A stretch of 7,353 bases of DNA, taken from NCBI GenBank assembly GCA_019308705.1, contig JAFDHW010000148.1, forward strand, positions 1 to 7,353. Direction: 5' to 3'. This stretch comes from Deltaproteobacteria bacterium (lineage in GTDB: Bacteria; Desulfobacterota; Desulfobacteria; Desulfobacterales; Desulfatibacillaceae). The translations under genes were made by a program, and so were the position numbers. Of this stretch, positions 1 through 5,897 are shown in pieces. Numbering within the stretch: position 1 is the stretch's first letter; the number at the start of each line of letters is the position of its first letter. The notes under the pieces were generated by a model. It saw nothing but the letters and a program-made list of their open reading frames with translations. It had not been told where the DNA came from and did no database searches.

Positions 1-111
1 GCCGGCAAAAACTTCCACAAGCTGCTGAAGCACGCAGCCGGCTTTTTGCGCCTCATCCTGCAAAGCCTTCCCGCCGCCCCTGCTCCGAACATCCGGCTGC
101 CCGAAGGCTGA
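1..111 (+). pseudogene. Possible C-terminal tail of a transposase, cut by the window edge
   Basis: Reading frame 1 is open from the first base to a TGA at 109-111 and gives 36 residues beginning AGKNFHKLLKHAAGFLRLIL. The stretch 'KNFHKLLK' followed by a hydrophobic helix resembles the last helix of IS1182-like transposases, which often end in an 'EWA..C...NL.KL' motif. The motif itself would lie left of the window, so the family assignment is weak. The next element begins immediately after the stop. It could also be non-coding sequence that is open by chance, because 36 codons is short for GC-rich DNA. Confidence 0.3.
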
Positions 112-360
112 AAAAGAGGTTTTTCAAGACCGACTAAAAAGCGAGGAATCGAGCTTGTTTGCCCGCATCGCAGAAACCGGAAAAAGCCCAAGACCCAGGA
201 CGGGCGAAAGCTCCGCCGCTACCGCAGAAGATGGAAGGTGGAGCGAACCTTCGCCTGGCTGGGAAATTTTCGAAGGCTCCTGGTCCGCCACGAAAGGTTG
301 GTCGAGGTCTACAGGGCCTTCTTCCATATCGCTTGCCTCCTCATCACGCTGAGGAGGTTA
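112..360 (+). pseudogene. C-terminal remnant of an IS5-family (IS427-like) transposase
   Basis: Frame 1 encodes 82 residues and a TGA at 358-360. The translation contains KRGIELVCPHRRNRKK, then the catalytic block WKVERTFAWLGNFRRL, and ends YRAFFHIACLLITLRRL. This is the standard end of IS5-type DDE transposases of the IS427 group. The Glu at 241-243 (in VERTF) is the third catalytic acid. The two Asp-bearing parts of the roughly 250-residue enzyme are missing, since an in-frame TGA lies at 109-111 and nothing upstream looks like this family. Homology seems to begin around 130-140, where a small indel is possible: 'cgactaaaaagcga' looks like a damaged 'RLKKR'. The element is dead. Its right end probably lies just past the stop, within about 361-375, but I cannot pair it with a left inverted repeat. 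Confidence 0.87.
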
Positions 361-391
361 TGAAACAGCTTCTAGGGATGGGAGGTTCTTC

Positions 392-613
392 ATGGCGGAA
401 TACAGGTATTTCGTCAGCTTCGCGGCGGAGTCGGCCCTGGAGGGCACCACGCAGATCCTGAACACCGAGGTGGTGCGCGACAAGCCCATCTCCGGCATAC
501 AGGACATCAACGACATGGAGAGCGCCCTGGCCGAACGGGGCATCACCGGCGACATCACCATCATCACCTGGAAGCGCTTTGAGGAGGAATCCTCCCCAGC
601 CTCGGCCTCCTGA
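392..613 (+). CDS. Small conserved-type hypothetical protein (73 aa)
   Basis: The product starts MAEYRYFVSFAAESALEG, continues through NTEVVRDKPISGIQDI, and ends in an acidic, Ser/Ala-rich tail. GGGAGG at 380-385, six bases before the ATG, supports this start. No signal peptide, membrane segment or catalytic motif is visible. The 'YRYFVSF ... KPI.GI.DI' layout, with a predicted strand, a helix around DMESALAERG and a strand ITIITWKRFEE, resembles small proteins of unknown function found in many bacteria and some phages. That resemblance is from memory. The start codon is only about 30 bp past the transposase stop, so the insertion ended almost on the ribosome binding site and the gene has probably lost or exchanged its original promoter. 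GC-rich third positions match the neighbouring genes. The function is unknown. Confidence 0.72.
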   Translation: MAEYRYFVSFAAESALEGTTQILNTEVVRDKPISGIQDINDMESALAERGITGDITIITWKRFEEESSPASAS

Positions 614-657
614 TCCCGGGCGCTGTTTTGTTCGCAGTTCTCCGGCGCCGCCACGCC

Positions 658-702
658 CCCGGGAAAGGGCCGGCGGGTCTCCCCTTCCCTTTCCCGGGTT
701 TA
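658..702 (+). terminator. Strong hairpin between convergent genes, probable terminator
   Basis: The arms 658-669 (CCCGGGAAAGGG) and 687-698 (CCCTTTCCCGGG) are perfect reverse complements of 12 bp around a 17-base loop. On the + strand TTTAT follows, a short T-tract, so termination of the small gene ending at 613 is plausible. On the - strand the stem begins one base after the TAA (702-700) of the glycosyltransferase gene, but no T-tract follows, so termination in that direction is less certain. The position between two convergent genes fits a shared terminator. Confidence 0.72.
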
Positions 703-1852
703 TCTGCGGGCCACGAGGGACAGGCCCAAGAGGTAGGGGCGCTGGGAGAGGAACGCCAGGGCTTGGTTTCTCACCTGCTCCTCGGCGTGGACCACGGAGT
801 AGCGCCAGGTTTCGTAGTCAAAGGACAGGCTCCGGGCAAAGTACAGGGGCTTCAGCGCCTCCACCACCTCTTCCCGCTGCTTTTTCCCGCCTTTTTCAAA
901 CTCGCAGAACAGGGTGTACACCAGCTGGGACCAGAGCATGACGCCCATATTGTAGTGGTCCATGTCGAACATGGTGCGCATGCGGGAAAGGGCGTAGGGG
1001 GAAAGGTGTTTTTCCACCACTTCCCTGGTCTGTTCGTACTCGCGGCGGCACGAACCGCTCCACCCTGCGAACCCGGGAGCCGTCCCACGCGGACGGGACC
1101 TCTCCCCCCATGCACGGGTCCTCGCATACCCCGGCCTTCTCGGCCAAAAGCGAAAACAGGGTGTACACCACCTGGGTGAACATCTCCCCCACCTTGGGGG
1201 CGGACGCCTTGTGCACCTTGCTGCCCAGCCCGCTTTCGCAGATGGCGAACCCCCCCATGATCGCCTTCAGCGTCATGTACACGTCGATGCCGTACTGCCG
1301 CACGTGGGCGGACCACTCCTGCCGGGTCCAATGCGCGCACATGCGCCGGGAAAACGCGAAGTCGCCGCCGATGGGCTGGCGTACGTCCACCCCGGCCAGG
1401 GCGAAGACGAGGGGATAGACCAGGTGGTTGGTGATGGTGCCGTCGAACTGGTGGCGGGCGTAAAGGGGCGTAACCAGGTCAAAGCCCTTTTCCGCCACGG
1501 GCTCGCCCAGGTGCCTTATCCACTCCGGGGTGATGGACCGGATGTCCGCGTCCACCACCAGGCCCCACCCGGCGCCGGAGGAAAGGAAGAAGGAAAACAG
1601 GTTCTCGAAGTTGGCGCCCTTGCCCCGCACGCCCTCGGGCGTGGAGATGTACTTCTTGGGCGCCGAGGTTTCCGCGGACAGAAACGCCTCCCGGGTTCCG
1701 TCCGGCGAGGCGTTGTCGCAGTTCACGATGACGGCTTTTTCCCCCGGGAAATATATCTCCAGGCCCCTGGAAGCCATTTCCGCGACGTTTTTGATGGTGG
1801 ATTCCTCCTTGTAGGACGGAATGCCCACCACCACGTCGAAGTGCTCGGCCAT
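700..1852 (-). pseudogene. GT81/GpgS-like glycosyltransferase, interrupted by a one-base frameshift
   Basis: The ATG at 1852 (MAEHFDVVVGIPSYKEESTI) is preceded by AGGGAG and starts a GT-A nucleotide-sugar transferase. From the N terminus it shows the IPSYKE strand (residues 11-16), the RGKGAN loop (76-81), the metal-binding DAD (101-103), the acceptor-side GGDFAF block (162-167), YGIDVYMTL (187-195) and a late His in KVHK (212-215). This order and the PLVFALAGVDVRQPIGGDF stretch resemble glucosyl-3-phosphoglycerate synthase and related glucosyl/mannosylglycerate enzymes (GT81, near GT2). The frame is correct to Val268 (codon 1051-1049). It then runs into a basic, Pro-rich shadow and stops near 896. 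The true C-terminal part, from RREYEQTREVVEKHLSPYAL to LGLSLVARR and TAA at 702-700, lies in another frame. Dropping one G near 1044-1048 joins them into about 383 residues, a normal length. No slippery heptamer is visible, so this is either a real mutation or a sequencing error. A longer start at 1915 is unlikely because it has no ribosome binding site. A role in solute synthesis is inferred. Confidence 0.82.
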
Positions 1853-2074
1853 TTCCGCTCCCTTTCTCCCTCCCGACCGCACGGAGATGTGTCCGCCTAG
1901 ACCATAGATACGCAACCGCTCCTTCGCAAGCGCAGCGCCAAACCTACAACTATAATGTCATTTTACCGTTGAACACATTTCCGTGCTAAGGTAAGGTGCC
2001 TTGCGGGAAGGTGGCGGTAAGCTTGCCGGCCGACCCGGACCCTCCATACCCAACCAAGGCGCCGGGAGGCGACG
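1853..2074. promoter_or_regulatory. Divergent intergenic region with putative promoters
   Basis: These 222 bp separate the divergently read glycosyltransferase (-) and lipocalin-like (+) genes. The middle (about 1940-1990) is much more AT-rich than its surroundings. Two + strand candidates are visible. One is TTGAAC at 1969-1974, 17 bases, then TAAGGT at 1992-1997, within a direct repeat TAAGGTAAGGT (1987-1997). The other is a perfect TATAAT at 1951-1956 with no good -35 at normal spacing. For the - strand gene I see no well-spaced pair; TATCTA (1910-1905) is the best -10-like string. GGGAGG at 2064-2069 is the ribosome binding site of the + strand gene. No operator or riboswitch was recognised. 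Confidence 0.42.
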
Positions 2075-3082
2075 ATGCGCACGGATTACGAAAAAGCGAC
2101 CATGAAGGCGAACTACGCGAGGTACCGCCCCCAGGATGCAAAGGGGCATTACGAGTCCTATTTCCTGCGGGCCAACCACCCGGAAAGGCCCCTGGCCTTC
2201 TGGATCCGCTACACGGTGTTTTCCCCCAAGGGGCGGCCCGAGCAGGCCATCGGCGAGCTGTGGGGCATGGTCTTCGACGGCGAGACCAACAAGCACGTGG
2301 CCGCCAAGACCGAACTGCCCATCAGCCAGTGCCACTTCGACCCCGACTCCTTCAACGTGCAGATCGGCGACGCCTTTCTGAAATCCGGCTCGCTTTCCGG
2401 CAAGGCCAAAACCGGCACCCGGGAGATCGGGTGGGACCTTTCCTACATCGGCGGCGAGCGGCCCCTTTTCCTGCTGCCCTTGAACCTCTACGAGGCGCCC
2501 CTCCCCAAGGCCAAGGCCCTGGTGGGACGGCCCCACGCCCGGTTCGCGGGCACCATCACCGTAAACGGCGAGCCCCTGGAGATCGACGACTGGGTGGGCA
2601 GCCAGAACCACAACTGGGGCTCCAAGCACACAGACCTCTACGCCTGGGGCCAGGTGGCGGGGTTTACGGGCGCGCCGGACGCGTTTCTGGAGGTGGGCAC
2701 GGCCAAGCTGAAATTCGGGCCGGTGTGGACGCCGTACATGACCGTCATGGTGCTTAGGATCGACGGCGAGGAATATCCCTTAAACGGCCTGCTAAAGAGC
2801 CTGACCGCCAAGGGCTCGTTTGACTACTTCACCTGGAAGTTCTCCTCCCGGGGGCCGGGCATCCAGGTGGACGGCACCATTTCCGCCAAGCCCGCCGATT
2901 TCGTGGGCCTCACCTATTACAATCCCCCGGGCGGCATCAAGCACTGCTTAAACTCCAAGATCGCCGCCTGCGAACTCACCGTCACGGCGGGCAACCGCAC
3001 CCAGCGGCTGGTAACGCCCCACCGCGCGGCGTTCGAGATCCTGACCGACGACCGCGCCCACGGCATCCCCATCCAGGTATAA
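2075..3082 (+). CDS. CrtC/AttH/tocopherol-cyclase-like double-lipocalin protein (335 aa)
   Basis: GGGAGG five bases before the ATG fixes the start. The protein has no signal peptide or membrane helix and looks cytoplasmic. It is rich in beta strands with Trp/Tyr-rich turns. Its key motif is WVGSQNHNWGSKH (residues 173-185) followed by YAWGQVAGF (189-197). An 'NHNWG ... H ... Y.W' signature at the junction of two barrels is typical of the superfamily holding carotenoid 1,2-hydratase CrtC, AttH-like proteins and tocopherol cyclase. The N-terminal half (WIRYTVFSPKG, ELWGMVFD) fits the first barrel, and the second runs to a Cys-containing strand CLNSKIAACEL (291-301). Members use the cavity to bind or hydrate/cyclise hydrophobic, often isoprenoid, substrates. 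No carotenoid or quinone gene lies nearby, so the substrate cannot be named. It leads a run of four + strand genes; the next starts 21 bp later. The superfamily call is fairly firm and the catalytic role is open. Confidence 0.68.
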   Translation: MRTDYEKATMKANYARYRPQDAKGHYESYFLRANHPERPLAFWIRYTVFSPKGRPEQAIGELWGMVFDGETNKHVAAKTELPISQCHFDPDSFNVQIGDAFLKSGSLSGKAKTGTREIGWDLSYIGGERPLFLLPLNLYEAPLPKAKALVGRPHARFAGTITVNGEPLEIDDWVGSQNHNWGSKHTDLYAWGQVAGFTGAPDAFLEVGTAKLKFGPVWTPYMTVMVLRIDGEEYPLNGLLKSLTAKGSFDYFTWKFSSRGPGIQVDGTISAKPADFVGLTYYNPPGGIKHCLNSKIAACELTVTAGNRTQRLVTPHRAAFEILTDDRAHGIPIQV

Positions 3083-3103
3083 GGGAGGCCGGCGGAGCAC
3101 CCC

Positions 3104-3694
3104 ATGGCCTTCTGGCTCCACGCGGCGCTGGTTGGCGCCGGGCTGCTTTTTCTGCTAAAGGCGGCCTATGTCCTGTCCACGGGGGTGGTTTTGCCCGCAA
3201 CCGGCGGGGCGCTTTTCGTGTCCACGTCCCGGACCAGGGTGGACGCCTTTCTGGACGCCGTGCCCATGGGGGAAGACGACCTTTTGGTGGACCTGGGCTG
3301 CGGCGACGGCCGGGTGCTGGCCCGGGCCAACCAACGCTTCGGCGTAGCCGCCGTGGGTTTCGAGGTAAACCCCGCAGCCGTGCTGCTGGCCAAGGCCCGG
3401 TGCCTGCTTCTGCCGGGGGTACGGGTGCGCTGGAAAAACTTTTTTTCCGCGGACCTTTCCCAAGCCACGGTGGTGTTCTGCTACCTGTTTCCCGACGTGG
3501 CGAAACGCGTCGCGGAAAAGCTCGCCGCCGAGTGCGCGCCCGGCACGTGGGTGGCCTCGGCCAACTTCCCCCTGCCGGGGTTTTTGCCCGAAAGGGTGCT
3601 CAGGCCCAAGGGGCCGCGCCAGGGCGACCCCATCTACCTGTACCGCATGAACCCCCCGGGAGACGATTTCCCCCCGGAGCCGCCTTTGCTATAA
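3104..3694 (+). CDS. Membrane-anchored SAM methyltransferase, FAM173/ATPSCKMT-like (196 aa)
   Basis: GGAG at 3094-3097 lies six bases before the ATG. Residues about 3-25 form one hydrophobic helix, a membrane anchor. Motif I of class I methyltransferases follows as VDLGCGDGR (62-70), then an acidic strand end in GFEVNP (85-90) that would bind the SAM ribose, then ATVVFCYLFPD (121-131) and a closing ASANFPLPGF (151-160). A membrane segment close before motif I, 'G.E.NP', and a late 'FP.P' strand are the layout of the FAM173 family. Its eukaryotic members are mitochondrial protein-lysine methyltransferases acting on ATP synthase c subunit and adenine nucleotide translocase. The length is near that family's minimum. 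The substrate here is unknown; a small membrane protein is a reasonable inference. The tail after residue 183 is Pro-rich. The stop codon is part of a TATAAT string before the kinase gene. Confidence 0.75.
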   Translation: MAFWLHAALVGAGLLFLLKAAYVLSTGVVLPATGGALFVSTSRTRVDAFLDAVPMGEDDLLVDLGCGDGRVLARANQRFGVAAVGFEVNPAAVLLAKARCLLLPGVRVRWKNFFSADLSQATVVFCYLFPDVAKRVAEKLAAECAPGTWVASANFPLPGFLPERVLRPKGPRQGDPIYLYRMNPPGDDFPPEPPLL

Positions 3695-3695
3695 T
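3667..3695 (+). promoter_or_regulatory. Possible internal promoter before the phosphofructokinase gene
   Basis: A perfect TATAAT lies at 3690-3695, overlapping the methyltransferase stop codon (3692-3694). Seventeen bases upstream is only TTTCCC (3667-3672), a poor -35. It sits about 50 bp before the kinase ATG at the right distance for a short leader. A perfect -10 hexamer is uncommon in DNA this GC-rich, but half of it is explained by the stop codon, so support is limited. Confidence 0.3.
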
Positions 3696-3747
3696 GCCGG
3701 AGCCGTCTCAACGGCGCCGCCCAAACCCGTTTGCAGGAGGGTTGACC

Positions 3748-5871
3748 ATGTCTACCAAGACGACGCCAGGCCCCAAGGTGGACAACGAGGGCCTGGAAAA
3801 GCTTCTGGCCACCAAGAAAATCCGGGAACTCACCTCCACGTCCATCCCTTCCATGGAACAGCGGCGCAAGATGATCCCCCCCACCTGCCCGGTGTTCACC
3901 AGCCCCTACCACCGGCTGGTGCCGGACCACCGCTACCGGTTCGAAAAGGACCCCGAGGCAAGGGACAAGCTGCCCGACATCATCGACATGCCCGTATACG
4001 CCATAGCTGCGGACTTCGAGCCCTCCGAGGAGTTCGTGGCCGGATGGGCCAAGCCCAGAACCATCGGGGTGGTGTTTTCCGGCGGCCCGGCCCCGGGCGG
4101 CCACAACGTCATCGCGGGAATCTTCGACGCAGCCCAAAAGGCCAACCCCCAAAACCGCGTGATAGGCTTCCTCCTGGGCCCGGACGGGGTCATCGAAAAC
4201 GAGTACAAAGAAATCACCCAAGAAATGGTGGACGAGTACCGCAACATGGGCGGATTCGGCATGATCAAGACCGGCCGCACCAAGATCGACACCAAGGAGA
4301 AGATGGAACGCGCCCGAAAGACGTTGAAGAACCTCGGCGTGGACGCCCTGGTGATCATCGGCGGGGACGACTCCAACACCAATGCCGCGTTCCTGGCCCA
4401 GCACTTGTTTGAGGAGGGCATCCAGGTTTTGGGCGTGCCCAAGACCATCGACGGCGACATCCAGGTGCGCGACGCGGACGGAAACGTGCTCTGCGCCATG
4501 AGCTTCGGGTTCCATACCGCGGCCCGGTCCTTTGCCCGGGCCATCTCCAACCTGTGCACGGACGCCAGTAGCGACGTGAAGTACTGGCACATCTGCAAGG
4601 TCATGGGCCGGGTGGCCTCCCACCTGGCCCTGGAGGTGGCGCTCCAGGCCCACCCCAACATCACCCTCATCGGCGAGGACCTGGCCGACTACGTGGACGA
4701 GAGCCGCATCCAGGCGGCAGAGCGGGAGGGGACCGTGGACTACACGGCCTTCGGCATGACGTTGAGGCACCTTTCCCGCGTCATCTGCGACGCCATCGTG
4801 CGCCGCGCCGCGGTGGGCAAGAACTACGGCGTCATCGTCATCCCCGAGGGGGTGCTGGAGTTCATCAACGAGATCCAGGTGTTCATCATCAAGCTGAACA
4901 CCATCCTGGCGGAGTACAACCAGACCCACGACACCACCTTCCACGAGGACTTTCCCCTGCTGGAGGACAAGCTGGAATACCTGCGGCGGCTGGCCCGCAG
5001 AAGCCGCGAGGACAAGACCTTCACCGTGTGGAACACCCGGGACGACGACCTGTTCAACGACATCCCGGCCTTCTTCCAGGAGGGTCTGCTCATGGAGAGG
5101 GACTCCCACGGCAACTTTCCCTTTTCCCAGGTGGAGACGGACAAGGTCATCATGGGCCTGGTCAAGGACTACCTGAAGTTCCTCCAGGAGGAGGGCGTCT
5201 ACAAGATCGGGGTGGAAAAGTCCTCCTACGAGAAGATCATGGCCGAGGGCGACCTGGACCCGGCGTACTACGGGCCCATCCTGTTCGAAAACTGGCCCGA
5301 CGCCGAATACCTGCTCATGAAGAAATCCATCATGAGCATCAAGACCCTCACCCAGGAGCTCTCCCGCGAGGGGGCCCTGGACAAGTCCGGCAAGGTGCCG
5401 CCCGCGGTGCTTTCCGTGTTCAAGAAGTCTCAGCCCAAGTTCAAGACCCAGACCCACTTTTTCGGGTACGACGGCCGGGGCAACGACCCCACCCACTTTG
5501 ACTGCACCTACACCTACAACCTGGGCCTGACCGCCTTTTCCCTCATCGCCAACCAGGCCACGGGCGTCATGGCGGTGATCAAGAACCTGGAAAAGGGATT
5601 CGACCACTGGGAACCTTTGGGGGTGCCCATCGCGCCCCTGATGCACCTGGAGGAGCGCAAGGGCAAGCTGGACCTGGTCCTGGAAAAGACCGTGGTGGAC
5701 GTGGAGTCCCCGGCGTTCCAGGTGGTGAAGGCGTACCGCGAGGAGTGGCTGGCCGCCTACCCCGGCCCGGACCCCTACAGGAACCCCGGGGCCATCTCCC
5801 TGGACGGCCAAGGCCAAGAGGTCATGCCGCTCACCTTGGCCATCAACCACCTGGGCGCCCAGATGCGCTGA
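3748..5871 (+). CDS. pfp: Pyrophosphate-dependent phosphofructokinase, 'long' type (707 aa)
   Basis: The enzyme interconverts fructose 6-phosphate and fructose 1,6-bisphosphate using PPi/Pi, so one cytoplasmic enzyme serves glycolysis and gluconeogenesis. AGGAGG at 3735-3740, seven bases before the ATG, sets the start; the frame is open further upstream but that is methyltransferase sequence read in another frame. Motifs in order are GGPAPGGHN (112-120), GGDDSNTNAA (205-214), PKTIDGD (231-237), MGRVASH (286-292), IPEG (365-368) and FGYDGRGNDPTHFD (572-585). The second Asp in GGDD (ATP enzymes have GGDGS) and the Lys in PKTIDGD mark PPi use; Asp235 of TIDGD is the expected base. DIPAFFQEGLLM (438-449) and SQVETDKV (460-467) match the inserted region of plant and spirochete PPi enzymes. 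At 707 residues it is about 150 longer than the usual 550, with extra N-terminal sequence and a larger internal segment around 375-445. It lies 53 bp after the methyltransferase gene. Confidence 0.93.
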   Translation: MSTKTTPGPKVDNEGLEKLLATKKIRELTSTSIPSMEQRRKMIPPTCPVFTSPYHRLVPDHRYRFEKDPEARDKLPDIIDMPVYAIAADFEPSEEFVAGWAKPRTIGVVFSGGPAPGGHNVIAGIFDAAQKANPQNRVIGFLLGPDGVIENEYKEITQEMVDEYRNMGGFGMIKTGRTKIDTKEKMERARKTLKNLGVDALVIIGGDDSNTNAAFLAQHLFEEGIQVLGVPKTIDGDIQVRDADGNVLCAMSFGFHTAARSFARAISNLCTDASSDVKYWHICKVMGRVASHLALEVALQAHPNITLIGEDLADYVDESRIQAAEREGTVDYTAFGMTLRHLSRVICDAIVRRAAVGKNYGVIVIPEGVLEFINEIQVFIIKLNTILAEYNQTHDTTFHEDFPLLEDKLEYLRRLARRSREDKTFTVWNTRDDDLFNDIPAFFQEGLLMERDSHGNFPFSQVETDKVIMGLVKDYLKFLQEEGVYKIGVEKSSYEKIMAEGDLDPAYYGPILFENWPDAEYLLMKKSIMSIKTLTQELSREGALDKSGKVPPAVLSVFKKSQPKFKTQTHFFGYDGRGNDPTHFDCTYTYNLGLTAFSLIANQATGVMAVIKNLEKGFDHWEPLGVPIAPLMHLEERKGKLDLVLEKTVVDVESPAFQVVKAYREEWLAAYPGPDPYRNPGAISLDGQGQEVMPLTLAINHLGAQMR

Positions 5872-5897
5872 CAGCGGTCTTTCCGGACGCCGAGCCG

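Noticed and set aside
1039..1051. Programmed ribosomal frameshift in the glycosyltransferase
   Set aside because: No slippery heptamer, downstream hairpin at the right distance or stop codon placed to stall was seen. A simple one-base insertion explains the data better.
852..1340. Minus-strand frame of 162 codons inside the glycosyltransferase
   Set aside because: It is rich in Arg, Gly and Val without family motifs, and the other two frames carry the recognisable enzyme on either side of the frameshift.
1211..1900. Plus-strand frame of 229 codons opposite the glycosyltransferase
   Set aside because: It is an antisense shadow with no motifs and no ribosome binding site, and it opposes a clear GT-A domain.
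3400..3747. Longer start for the kinase within the methyltransferase gene
   Set aside because: This part translates to basic, low-complexity sequence in the wrong frame of the methyltransferase. The ATG at 3748 has a near-perfect AGGAGG.
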